Below, piece after piece: positions 21,910-32,879 of a stretch of DNA of 64,000 nt. Made by a program: the position numbers and the translations under genes. Source of the DNA: Calliphora vicina (lineage: Eukaryota > Arthropoda > Insecta > Diptera > Calliphoridae); NCBI RefSeq assembly GCF_958450345.1, contig NC_088784.1:58460247-58524246 (forward strand), given 5' to 3'. The notes beneath the pieces are model-generated. The model did no database searches. It had not been told where the DNA came from and was given only the letters and a program-made list of their open reading frames with translations. Positions within the stretch are counted from its first letter, which is position 1. Each line of letters begins with the position of its first letter.

Positions 21910-22680
21910 ATATATTTTCTTAAACCCTATCGGGACTACTGGGATAATACGTCCCAGCAATTTTCAAATGCAATTTCTTATCTAAATAACACCTAAACCA
22001 TGTTTAAGAGTTCTTTATAATATTTGAAGAAAAACATAATGGTAAATGTCAGCCTATTCATGCAGCTTCAAAATGAATTTCACAACATTGCACTATAGGT
22101 AATTTCACCCATTTTTGTGGGCAAAACTATAAGGAATCATTGAACAAGTAAGAAAATCGGTATACGGGGGTTTTCACTTTGGGATCCCCTCGTTTAAAAA
22201 AAATTACAAATAAAGAATCTCCTCGTAAAGCACTATAAAAAACATTATAGTAGGCTATAAATTATCTCTTATAGCTTAGGGGATATTGAAAATTAAATTT
22301 TCAAATGTTTACCCACCTTGCTCCATTTTTTTGATATCAGAGGGTCCAAATATTTCCCAGTAGAGCATATTGGTCTTCACTTGGTATCGAAAAGTGTACA
22401 AAGATGATAAGCTCAGGCTGCAAGAACGCTTTGTGTTACAAGTGTTTTGGACCATTCCACAAATTAAATCCCTTATTACATTTATAAAAATGCTATAAAT
22501 GAGCAAATAAATGTGTACTTTCATCTAAATTTAATAATATTCTGATGATTTATTCATTTTTTAATTTCGAATCACCCATCAAGAGCACTGATTAGGATTA
22601 TATATTCCACTAAAAATGCTTATTGGGATTATATGTCCCAGGATAAAAAGACGATTTCAGGATTTCTGAGTATGCAGAAC
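21910..22680. repeat. Pair of GGGATWATAYGTCCCAG motifs
   Basis: CTGGGATAATACGTCCCAG at 21947-21965 and TTGGGATTATATGTCCCAGG at 22622-22641 are near-palindromic and similar. TTAAACCCTATCGGGACTAC at 21921 recalls TTAA-targeting piggyBac-type ends, but no matching right end was found. The 71-codon ORF at 22309-22524 (-) has no domain. Confidence 0.3.
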
Positions 22681-22689
22681 ATAATATAT

Positions 22690-25035
22690 TAATCATCTTT
22701 TAGAATATGAAAAAATACAGAAATTGTTCTTATCGATTAAATTCCATTTATTTTATATTTTAAATATTTTTGGAGTACAGAGTCTTACTTTGATGTCTTG
22801 GAACATTTTGACATAAAATGGTTGACAAACTTATAGAAATTTAAAATTACAAAATCGTAAATTACCAACCCAAAAAAATATTTTTTTTAGAAAATAATTT
22901 TAACAAATCTGAGACATTGGCTGCAATTTTGGTTGCAACACCAAAGCTGTGACTTCTCTGAATAAATGAAATCGAATAAAACAAGTTTTTAAAGTTCATG
23001 GCATAGTCATTTAATTCAAATTATCATTAAAATTATATCATGTCTGTAAACTAAGTAAATTGGATAATCCAATACTTGTATATATTTCAAAATTATTTTC
23101 AGATTATGTAAATATGTAATATATCGTATTGAATCGGTATTATTATTTGCATTAAATTATATAGATTATATTGTTTTTGTACAATATTTGCCAGAGTACT
23201 GCTCTGAACATTAAATAACTCATGGAAATCAAATAAACGGATATGTATTTAACTACGACCATGATATCTACTCTATGCAGTGCAAAACTAGTATTTCTTC
23301 CATTGCCTGCCACCGGTCACACTTGTATGTAGCCTCAATTTTCACCACGGAATAGGAGCGAAAGAAACCTGGTGGCAAAAATAGTAATTTACGAGTAGTA
23401 TTTCTGTATTTGTTTCTGTCCACTAACAACAACTGAAAACATTAGTTTTTATTTTTTTTGTTTTTTCTTCTGTTTTGGTTTTTAGGTAATGAGCTTGAGG
23501 AGATCTAAAGAAATGGAAAAATAAGAAAAAAAATCTATATATTGGTTGTACCAAATGTTAATAAATCTTGTTTTATTTATACATTTGTTATACACTTGTA
23601 TGTTTCTTTCCAGTTCTTGTATTTGTATAAAAATATCAACTTATTTTATTGTAACCAAGATCATGGTCATGCTCAGCTCAATTCTACTTGTACACCAGTA
23701 GAGAGGTGGCTGAAAGAAAAGTTTTTTTTTTTGTTGTTCTTATTTTACATACAAACTCGGATACATGCATCCATCCACACAATTAACAAACAGATACTTG
23801 TACTTACTATTGCCACTCACTCCACTTAGAAGAATGTATCGTCAAGGTTATTTGTAAATAGTTAATGACGATGATGATAATGATCACCATTCATCTGAAC
23901 AATCCATACAGTCAGTCGGCATGTGAGAGTGCTCCTGAGTGTGTATGTACTTGAAAATAGAAAGACGTTAAAGAGAAATACAAGAACATTAATTTAATGA
24001 TGGTTGTTGATAATGGTCATGGTTATCTTGGCGAACTAAAAAAGAAGTAATTTATATAAATATGTACGATCGTATGTACATTTTTCTCATTTCAAATATT
24101 TATATTATGTATGTACAATGTTTCTTTCTTTGTTTCCACTCTGACTGCAGATATACAGATAAAAAACTTTATAAATTATATAAGAACTTTTCCATTGTTA
24201 AAATAATTTAATTGAATTTTTGAATCTTTTGCAGTTTCTTGAAATTGACATTATGCCAATTATTAGACTACAAATTAGGGGTTTCTTTACAAAAATAGTT
24301 GAAATTTTTTTAAGATTTTTATAATTAGTTATTTAAGTTTTATAGCAAGTTGTGTAATAAATATTTAACAAGAAAGTGGGTTGAAGGTTAAACTTGAAAT
24401 TAGCTGAGCCATTTCCGGTGACAAAACTAAAAGAAAACAAACAAATAATTTATTTTGTTTTAAGAAAATTTTACAATGCTCTATACAAATTTAAATAATG
24501 CTGTATTGTTTGTTGAGAGTTTCCGTCAGTAATTATACTCATTAACAAGTTGTTTTGGAAACATTTGTATCTCATTAACACTTGTGGGTTTTTGCTGCAA
24601 CTATTATTGCTCGCAATTTGTTAACAATCGCTATTTGAATGCTAATTTTGCGAAAATTGTTTTAGTGTATCTGCTCTCCAGTGCACAATATAAGGTTTGA
24701 GATACCTTCGCTTCTCAAATATAACTTGAATTTCGTCTCTCAGTATTTCGTTTTAACGAGAGCTTAGATTACAAAATTAAGCAAAAGTATTTGGCTTTCC
24801 TCGAAAATCTGAAATTTTACCATCCAGCTGTTTTAGTCTAAATTTATATCACCTGGTAAAAAATAGCAACTCTGGTCTGATTCTATGTGATCATTTAATG
24901 TCATCAAATTATGCGCCTATTGATTGAGCCTTAAAATGATTTTATTCACAACTAGCTTAAATAAAAGTGGAGATATAACTCCTCCTAGTAGTGTGCCTCT
25001 AGCAAAAATCTAAATAAATAAAAGTTTAAATTAAT
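22690..25035. other. Mostly unique DNA, no gene recognised
   Basis: 23270-24000 is more complex than average (e.g. TTGCCTGCCACCGGTCACAC, CAGTCAGTCGGCATGTGAG) and carries a 95-codon ORF (23542-23829) with no domain. It is single copy in this window and could be conserved regulatory DNA. No splice-site pair stands out. Confidence 0.35.
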
Positions 25036-25039
25036 TGAT

Positions 25040-26060
25040 TACACAGGTCAACAGCAAAAAAGGCTTCCCTAACCACTATATAGATTTGATGCATCATGGT
25101 TACCTAAGTACAAAAATGGTAAAATTTTTTAATTATATGGATAGATTTTTTAAATATTTTTTCTAAAATTGAGAATTTTTTTATGTTTCTCCGCATAATT
25201 TATGATAACTCAAATAGGGTTAGTCCGATGTTATTGAAGTAAACTTAGAAAAAGTTTTGTTATTGTAACAACAATTTTAACAAAAATAAACCACATGTTA
25301 AATTTACACTCAAAGTAGTAGACGCTTGTACGCACATAAAGTTTTCTGAAAATAAGCGAATTCACTTAATTGTGAATAAATTCGAAAATAATCCATCGAT
25401 TTTTATGATATATACCTCATTTTGTTCCTATTACATGTGGCTTTGCGATAAAGCAATAAATCTAAACAATTTCTACCGTGTTCGATTTTTCATGATTTTT
25501 TTAAAACAAAAAAATTATATTTTAAGCTTCAATTTGTTATTATAAAATGTTTTCAACATTCATTCAATCAATCGAAAGAAGAACATTAACTACTAAATTT
25601 TATGTATATCAAACCAAAAAGTTAAATTTTGTGAAAATGAGCGAATTCGCTTAATTGCGAATAAATTCGAAAAGAATCAATCGATTTTTATCTTCTATAT
25701 CTCATTTGCTATTATACGCAGCTATGCAACAAAGTAATAAACCTGAACAAGTTCTGCCGTTTTCAATTTTTCATGAGTTTTTTAAAACAAAAAAATTAGC
25801 TATTTTCACGTAAAAAATATATTTATTGCTTCAATTTGTTATTATAACTCCGAAACTATTGATCCGATTAAAACGCAATATATAAACAGATTAAAGGCTA
25901 TGTAAATTTGAACTTTTCTAATTTTTTTTCAATAATATCGGACTAACCCTTTTTGAGTTATCATAAATTATGTGAAGAAACATCTAAAAAAATTCACAAT
26001 TTTAGAAAAAAAAAATTTTTTAAAAAAACTCCATAGAATTTAAAATTTGTACCACGGAAT
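25040..26060. mobile_element. Family C foldback element
   Basis: The left arm (25075-25250: CTAACCACTATATAGATTTG, CCGCATAATTTATGATAACTC, GGGTTAGTCCGAT) is inverted at 25905-26055 (ATCGGACTAACCC, GAGTTATCATAAATTATGTG, CTCCATAGAATTTAAAATTT). In between are two diverged copies of the GAATTCGCTTAATTGCGAATAA-like block. About 1 kb, long-armed and non-coding. Copies are at 15155-15975 and, as fragments, at 28236 and 56755. Confidence 0.7.
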
Positions 26061-26077
26061 TTTGCAAATTTTTCTCT

Positions 26078-26110
26078 ACCCGATTCCCGGGATTTTAAAA
26101 ACTGACGAAA
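26078..26110. repeat. CCCGGG-family fragment
   Basis: CCCGATTCCCGGGATTTTAA is a solitary piece of the GC-rich terminal motif of the hAT-related element at 35-36.6 kb. A similar piece at 28160-28230 brackets the region with 26.6-28.1 kb in between. Confidence 0.5.
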
Positions 26111-26208
26111 GTATATAGAAACCAAGTTACAACTCTATTTTTTTCACCAAAAAACAGTGAAAGTTTTTTTTACAGTTTTTTGCTTATATCTTGGCAATAA
26201 TATACCGC

Positions 26209-26232
26209 TTATTATTATTATTATTATTTATT
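26209..26232 (+). repeat. (TTA)n microsatellite
   Basis: Six consecutive TTA units followed by TTTATT. Confidence 0.85.
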
Positions 26233-26638
26233 TGGGGTTTTTCGTATGAAAATTTAAAAAGATAATTCATTATTTATAGAATTTATTTCTTATTGAATCA
26301 TTCTAATTTCTTTAAATTTCTTCTTCAAATCCATAACAAAATAGCTTCAAAAATTTTTTAAATGATTAAATTTTTCTTCAATTAAAATGTAGAACAAAAA
26401 CGTTTAAGACAATTTTGTCAATTAATTTTGTAAATGATTTGATTTAACAAAAATTTAATCATTCAAAGTTTGAATAAATTCTGTTATTAATTATCTTTAA
26501 TATTAATTCAGTTTAAACAAAGGCTTTGGAATGAATCTAAAAAATTAAATATTAGGAATAAATTTATGGAATGAAAGGCTGACATTTTTTAATTACGGAT
26601 TAAGATTTTAGTGAATTAAGCCCAAATTTTATAAATTA

Positions 26639-28072
26639 ACTAGCTTGACCCGGTGCGCTTTGATAACCCTGTCGAAGTAAAATAAAAAAATGTGAAAAGA
26701 TTTTATAAGCAAATAAATTAATATAATTAATACAGGAATTTCTTGATTGTGATTAATTGCATACTATGCCGTTGAAGGTATTAAAAATATCCTGTGATTT
26801 TAAAAAATCTTGAAGCTTTTTTTAAGACATTCGCCTATTTTTAGTCAGACTCCTTATAATGATATGAAAGCTATTTATTATAATAGTTAAATTAATGCTT
26901 CAAATGAGTTATTTTGTTACCATTGTAGATAAAATATATAAATATTCGAATATCAAGTGAATCTAATTGTAAGAGTCTTTAAACATTGTGTAAATTACGT
27001 TGATGCCAGTGTCCTGTTATTCCAGAAATTAAGAAGGGGTGCCACACCCCTTGTTCCCATCCGTCCCAATTTTGGATAAACTTCATGTACTGGTAAGAAA
27101 TTGATTCGTATAAAGTTTGAAGGCTGTCGCAATAATAGTTCCGCAGATATTTGAAAATACTATATACTTTGCATGGGAAGTTACACGCCCACTTATCCAC
27201 TCCAGCCCATTTTCAGCTATTCTATGTAAAATGATAAGAGAGCTATTCGGACAAAGTTGGAAGAATCTGGTAATTTCAGATCTCAAGATATTTAGAAATA
27301 ACTAATTACTTTGTATGGGAGGTGACTCACCCCGAGTTCCGATCCTTCCCATTTTTTTATTAACTTCTTGCACTGATAAGAAATTAACTCATATGAAGTT
27401 TGAAGCCTTTCACATTTACAGTTCTCCAGATATTCGAAAATAACTATTTACTTTGTATGGTAGGTGCCACGCCCACTAATTTAATACCGCCCATTTTCAG
27501 CCAAACCATGTAAAATGATAAGGGACTAAATTTCAAGACTTCCACAATTATAGTTCACCATATATTTGAAAATAACTATTTACTTTGTATGGGAGGTGTC
27601 ACACCCCCTGTTCCGATCCGTCCCATTTTCAGTTAAATTTCAAACAGTGATACGAAATTGATTCGTGTAAAGTTTGAAGATAGTCTCAATTTTAGTTCTG
27701 CAGATATTCGAAAAAAACTATTTACTTTGTATGGGTGGTACAAATTTTGCCCTCTTTCGTCTCTTTGTGGTCCAAGCTAAGAAAAACTATATAGTCTATT
27801 ATTGCTTCCAAGTAATGGAATATCTATGTTCCAAATTGCAATCAAATCGGTGCAGCCGTTTATTCTTGATTGTTTAAGAACTAAAGGTACCAATTTTACC
27901 GGTTTTCCACCTTTAAATCTCATTTTGGTCCAAGTATTAAAAAAAGGTATAGCCTATTGACGCTTCCAAGTAAGGATCTATCAATGTTAAATAAAATCGG
28001 TTCAGCCGTTTAGGCGTGATGCTCAAACAAACCAACAAACAAACTTACAAAGACATTTATATAGAATAGATT
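26639..28072 (+). repeat. Interspersed repeat built of about 150/300-bp units
   Basis: The left edge TAGCTTGACCCGGTGCGCTT and right edge CGGTTCAGCCGTTTAGGCGT...ACATTTATATAGAAT resemble the outer parts of a widespread insect repeat type. Inside, a unit containing GATATTTGAAAATA-ACTATTTACTTTGTATGGGAGGTG-CACGCCC...GTCCCATTTTCAG is repeated at least four times (about 27140, 27290, 27430, 27570, 27710), alternating two versions. ORFs of 62-73 codons here are products of the repeats. One unit also occurs at 49990-50345. Confidence 0.6.
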
Positions 28073-28159
28073 CGAAGCTCTGATATTTAATGATTATAAC
28101 ACTAAGTTTTTATATGAAATTTTGGCTATAATATTCCTAATTTACAGTATCATTATATA

Positions 28160-28330
28160 TTTCGGGAATAGCCGCGTACCCGGGAATGTAGAAAAAATTT
28201 TCCCGATTCCCGGGAATCAAAAAAGGTCGGGAAATTAAAAACCCTAACCACAATACATCAAATTTGTGTAGTGGTTTAAAAAACCCTTTAAAATTTTTTT
28301 TGTATTTGTTGCTCTGTGTTATGTTAAAAT
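28160..28330. repeat. CCCGGGAAT motif block joined to a family C fragment
   Basis: GCGTACCCGGGAATGTAG and TTCCCGATTCCCGGGAATC (28170-28220) are followed by AACCACAATACATCAAATTT and GTGTAGTGGTTTAAAAAACC, the inverse of the family C block. It forms most of a 103-codon minus ORF that is therefore not a gene. Confidence 0.55.
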
Positions 28331-29560
28331 TTGCACATTTGCCTATAAGGTGCAATTTATACTCAACTATTGCTCTTATATAGCCATGCGATTGCAGTTT
28401 TATTTGCAATTTTTTTTTTAATTTTCCACATTGTTCAATTCCATACAAATCTCTTCCGATTTTAAATTTGTTGAAATATTTGCCTAATGTGGCCTAAGTT
28501 TTAGTGTGCTAGTTATTTTCTAGTTTTAATTTAAAACTAATTAATGTGTTTTATAGTCTTCATGGCAGCAATTAAAACATGTTAAAATAATTATATCCTC
28601 AGTACACAAAGCTGAACGACAAATAAAAGGAAAATCACACAACAAATGTCCTAATTTAAGTCAGGGGAAATCACAGTTTTTCCAAATTAGCCAACTTAAA
28701 ATAGTAATTAATGAACAAATATGTTTGTATAAACATTTCGCACACATTCATATTTGTTCAAACATTATGTACACATACATACATATTTACTACATACAGT
28801 GATAAGCAAAAGTGTAAAATTTTTAACATACACACGCACTCACTCCTCACTCACTCGCTTGATTGTATTAAAATTACATTCACCTACATAGGATTTACAA
28901 ATAAACCAAAACAAAAAACCAAGATTTTATAAAAAAAATCACATGTTTATTTTAAATCCGTTTGGCTTTAAGTTGAATTTAATGAAAAAAAAATGTTGCA
29001 ACAGACGGACGCTTAGACATACATTACTCGTAATAAACCTGTCCATCAACTTTTTCTTATTGTAATGTTGCTTTTTTAAGTGTCTGTCTTTACTTTTTTC
29101 CAACTCTTAACGGACGCACTTGTAAAATAAAAAATTGGTCATCAAATAACTGCAACAAGATAATTTCAAAACTTGCCATCAGTGTGCAAAACAACATAAT
29201 GCGCCACATACAAACAGCCACCATGCCACCAGCCAACACCAAAAAAGTGGCATTCAAATTTTAGACTCCGAGACAATGTGCCATTTTTAGTTTCATCCAA
29301 AAACTACAATTGCAAGAATTTTAAAGGAAAACTACTAACAAGTAAAACTGCATTTATATTGAACATGAATTTGAAAACTACTGACGGAATTCAGATAATT
29401 TGTTATAAGCCTTGATTTGCATACAACAAAAGTTTCAAATGTTGCCCCATAATAATGCAAATTTTGATGTTTTCATCTGATTCCCTAAATATTTCAGATC
29501 AATTTATCCGCATCAGTTGATTTATTTTGGGAATCATATTAAAACTTATCATACATCGAT
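28331..29560. other. Unique AT-rich DNA
   Basis: Contains CA-rich tracts (28735-28860) and a 13-codon ORF in a good Kozak context (CACCATGCC, 29230), with nothing else to support translation. No repeat partner. Confidence 0.35.
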
Positions 29561-29699
29561 ACGTTCCGAATTTGCACCAAGGTTAGTTCTATTTGATAGT
29601 AATTCAGACACAATTTTTCAACAAGATCGGTCGAAAACTCTCTAAGTTAGATATTTTGGCCAAGCAGGTATTTTTTCTCATACATGTAACGTTTCTTAA

Positions 29700-30215
29700 T
29701 TTTTTCAAAAAAAAAAAATAAATTAAATTTTTTTTCCGAATTCAAAAACTTTTTTGACGTTTTTTCAGAGTGGGTCCTTTTTTCTCAAAAGAAAGCTTAG
29801 CTATTTTCCTTGATGACTTAATTGGTCTCTTAGTGGGATGTGAGTTGGATATTTATCAAAATAAATGTTTTGTAACACAAAACATACAATTTTTTACTTT
29901 TTTTTTGTAAAATCAAAAACTTTGTTGACTTTTTTTTCAAAATAGGCTTTTTTTTATTTTTTTTTTGTGCTCAAAAGAAAGCTTAGTTCCATTCGTTTAA
30001 GAGGTTTTTGGTCGCTTAGTGGGATATCTATCAAAATAAATATTTTGCAACTCAAGACATACAATTTTTGACTTTTTTTTTTTGCAAAATCTAATTTTTT
30101 TCCAAAATGGGCCCTTTTTTTAATTTTTTTTTGCTCAAAAGAAAGCTTGCGCTTAGTGGGATGCGAGTGGGATATATATCAAAATAAATGTTTTCTAACA
30201 CAAGATATAACATTT
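29700..30215 (+). repeat. Tandem array, about three units of 150-190 bp
   Basis: CTCAAAAGAAAGCTT recurs near 29785, 29953 and 30135, each followed by CTTAGTGGGAT and ATCAAAATAAAT-TTTT, and preceded by poly-T and GTTGACTTTTTT or CCAAAATGGGC. Units differ by indels in T-runs. No coding frame. Confidence 0.7.
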
Positions 30216-30507
30216 TTGAATTTTTTGTCAAATTTCATTCCGATCGGAAGACATTGTTTTCAAAAGTTGGTTCACTTGTCATGAAATCCCCCATATGTAT
30301 GTATATTTTCAGGGGAAACATTAGCAAATTTTGCAATTTTGCACACTGGGACACATACCCCATTATGGAAGGAGTTTATTTCTTCCACATTTCTAACTGA
30401 CCAGTGATTTGAGGACATTTTATATGAATGGATAAATTCAAAAACCATGTTTAACCTACTCATTGTAGGTCTATTAAATTTCTTCTGTATACATATACTA
30501 TATTATA

Positions 30508-30652
30508 TTAGGGTGGGTCAATTTGTTCGGGCGTGAAAAAATGTAACAGGCGTATAGCAAAATCGGAATCTACACAAAATACTAAGAAAATTACCAAAAG
30601 AAAGTATGGGTCTAAAATCAAAACCTAGCTCCCACTGAGAGACTTCAAAATA
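30508..30652 (+). mobile_element. Half copy of the TTAGGGTGGGTC foldback MITE
   Basis: TTAGGGTGGGTCAATTTGTT, GTATAGCAAAATCGGAATCT, ACTAAGAAAATTACC and TATGGGTCTAAAATCAAAACC follow the left arm of the complete element at 35212-35514. The right arm is missing; R1-family DNA follows. Confidence 0.65.
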
Positions 30653-30654
30653 CG

Positions 30655-31067
30655 TTAATTCTCACGTTTAAGAAATTTCATTGTCCAACAAATTGAGACT
30701 TTTTGATTGGAACAGAATAGCGAAAGAGCATGTTGAGTAGATCATTTGTAGAATAAACTTATAGTCCACCTGGTCAGAATTTTTTTTACAGTGGGCCAAA
30801 GTTTTTTTGATCGAAGGGTGCATTATGCTAACTGAAAAAATTGTTGTAAGTTAATGTCTGAGAGAATTCTCATTATCAGAGTTATATCGTGGAATTTTAT
30901 TTTATCATTTTTGTGGAAGACCTTAACCCTCCACTCCCACACTATCTCCACTCTTTAGTGGTCAATTTGACAATTTTTTTCTAGAAAATCAAAAAAAGGA
31001 CATTTAAGGATTAAAATATTCGACGAAAATGTTTGCCGGAAAATTTCATTGGGGGTCACCATGCGGC
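30655..31067 (-). repeat. Family R1 repeat copy
   Basis: In inverse it matches 19800-20260 (GTCCAACAAATTGAGACTTT, GCATGTTGAGTAGATCATTT, TCAGAGTTATATCGTGGAAT). It then directly matches 18665-18735 (AAGGACATTTAAGGATTAAA...GGGGTCACC). The order differs from the 18.65-20.27 kb copy, so one of them is rearranged. Confidence 0.55.
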
Positions 31068-31159
31068 ATGAAATAATCCCCCAAAAATAATTTTTATTCT
31101 TTACAACTTTCACTGATATCACAATTTTTTTCTGAATGATAAATACAAGTTGTTAGTAT

Positions 31160-31530
31160 ATCGGAACATAATTTACAGATTAATTTACGTTTTCTTTATA
31201 AATTAAAATATGAAATTATCCCCCAAAATTTATATTGGGGACTTATTTCATAATGATTTTTTGGGGTATTATTTCATATGAAATAATCCCCCAATTAAAA
31301 AAATGAAATAATACCCCAAAAAATGAAATAACTCCCCAAAAATCATTGTTGTTGTTCTCTGTACTAATTTTTGGGGTATTATTTCATTTTTTTAATTGGG
31401 GGATTATTTCATATGAAATAATACCCCAAAAAATCATTATGAAATAAGTCCCCAATATAAATTTTGGGGGATAATTTCATATTTTAATTTATAAAGAAAA
31501 CGTAAATTAATCTGTAAATTATGTTCCGAT
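31160..31530. repeat. Perfect 163-bp inverted repeat with 45-bp spacer
   Basis: 31160-31322 is the exact reverse complement of 31368-31530; I compared every base and found no mismatch. The 45-bp spacer is AT-rich with GTTGTTGTTCTCTG. Each arm itself contains the smaller dyad TATTATTTCATATGAAATAAT. The 65-codon ORF at 31437-31634 (-) only grazes the arm. Confidence 0.9.
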
Positions 31531-32037
31531 GTCAAAAAATCGGTATACAATAGTACAAGTAAATAAGAGTACAGGAATAAAACTTGCAAGGCAAGAGTAA
31601 GTGTGCTAACAGCTGGTAACTGCTTACTTGCCAAGAATTATGTTGAACACAACCACAAGAACGAAAAAGAATTGTATAAGGAGTTAAAGGCTCTGAATAT
31701 AATTAGGGACGAATGCGAAGATTTTGCAGCAATATTATGAGGCGATACCTCTGCAATGAGCTTAATAAGATCTTCATTCCGTAAAATTTATGAACTTATG
31801 TTGTATGTTAGTAAGTTAAAATATATTGTTCTATTTTTCTCTCAATTTCTAATGGTGTTTGAAAATACTTTCCGAGAAAACAAATCAATTTATTTCCTCA
31901 CATTTAAATAAAAATTAAAAAGATTTTAATTTTAAAATTTGTATATTTATTCTGCTCTAACTTTTTAATAAGGTTTAATTTAAAACCAGTTTAGTTGAAA
32001 TATTGTTTTGTAAATTACTGTAATGTTATTTGAGATT

Positions 32038-32349
32038 ATTTTGAGATGTTGCGAGGAATGTGTTGAAATCTCTTTTAAGAGTTTTGGATGAAATAAAAAC
32101 TGTATTTGAATACGAAATATATTTGGGTTTAATGAGATTTGTGAAAATCGCGCGATTTTTTATTTTTTACACAATTTTTCGCTTGCGGCGCTTGGTTGCA
32201 AAACATTACACTAACTCAAAATATATTTACAATCCAATATTTTCACAAATCTCATTAAACCCAAATATATTTCGTATTCAAATACAGTTTTTATTTCATC
32301 CAAAACTCTTAAAAGAGATTTCAACACATTCCTTGCAACATCTCAAAAT
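32038..32349. repeat. 111-bp inverted repeat with 90-bp loop
   Basis: 32038-32148 is the reverse complement of 32239-32349 with one mismatch (GCGAGG versus GCAAGG). The loop includes CGCGCGATTTTT and CGCTTGCGGCGCTTGG, unusually GC-rich for the locus. A 99-codon ORF (32060-32359) spans it, but its N- and C-terminal halves are encoded by complementary strands of the same arm, so it is not a normal protein gene. A transcript would fold into a long duplex. Confidence 0.9.
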
Positions 32350-32463
32350 ATGCAGTTAATACGATGCTATTTCAAATGTCTCCCAAAATTGCAACTGTCC
32401 ATGTTGATGGATTACAGTTTTTATTTACAGTATTTTATTTTGTCAAAAGTAAATACAAACATT

Positions 32464-32705
32464 TGGGATATTCAAACGGTCTGCTATTAAGTTATATTGT
32501 CATAAGGCCCTAATATATTATGATAGTTTAAACAAATTGTTGTTGTGCTTCAAACAAAAAAATGTTATTTTATGATAAAACAATCAAAATAGTTCAAAAA
32601 GTTTTACTAGTTTAAAACTTTTTTGTTAGAAAAACAACAAAAATGTGTTTAAACTATAGGATATTATGACAATATGACCCAATAGCAGACCGTCTGAAAA
32701 CCCCA
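32464..32705. mobile_element. Family D MITE, complete
   Basis: The left terminus TGGGATATTCAAACGGTCTG extends CTATTAAGTTATATTGTCATAA. The right terminus is its inverse (TATGACAATATGACCCAATA then GCAGACCGTCTGAAAACCCCA). TIRs are about 65 bp with a few differences; total 242 bp. A truncated copy is at 4218. Superfamily undecided; no clear target duplication. Confidence 0.8.
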
Positions 32706-32879
32706 ATTGTTTTTGATCACATTCACTGTGTTGGGGAGTTATTTCATTTTAAAAATTGGGGTTCTATTTCATATGAAATAATACCCCAATAATGGGGATT
32801 TGAAGGAGATGGACGTGAGATTGATTGTGTTACTTTCAGGCTTATATATAAACTATATATAGAAAAAGTTTTAGGGTAT

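Larger units (their letters stand above)
31068..32797. mobile_element. Element bounded by GAAATAATNCCCC repeats, carrying two long hairpins
   Basis: Motifs of the form GGGGTATTATTTCAT-ATGAAATAATCCCC crowd 31068-31500 and return at 32734-32790. Between them lie a 163-bp perfect inverted repeat, a 111-bp near-perfect inverted repeat and a complete family D MITE. Motif arrays at both ends suggest a transposon-like unit that inserted in an R1 copy. Terminal repeats and target duplication could not be fixed, and there is no transposase. Confidence 0.45.

Noticed and set aside
23542..23829. Host exon candidate (95 codons)
   Set aside because: Low-complexity hydrophobic and Phe/Leu-rich translation from T-rich DNA; no splice support.
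31160..31530. Calling the palindrome simply an assembly artefact
   Set aside because: Arms are embedded in an element with related motif copies at 32.74-32.79 and 8.5-8.8 kb and the spacer is specific, so I keep it as real but flag the need for long reads.
32060..32359. 99-codon ORF
   Set aside because: It lies over the 111-bp inverted repeat, so the protein's ends are encoded by complementary copies of one arm; open only by chance of composition.
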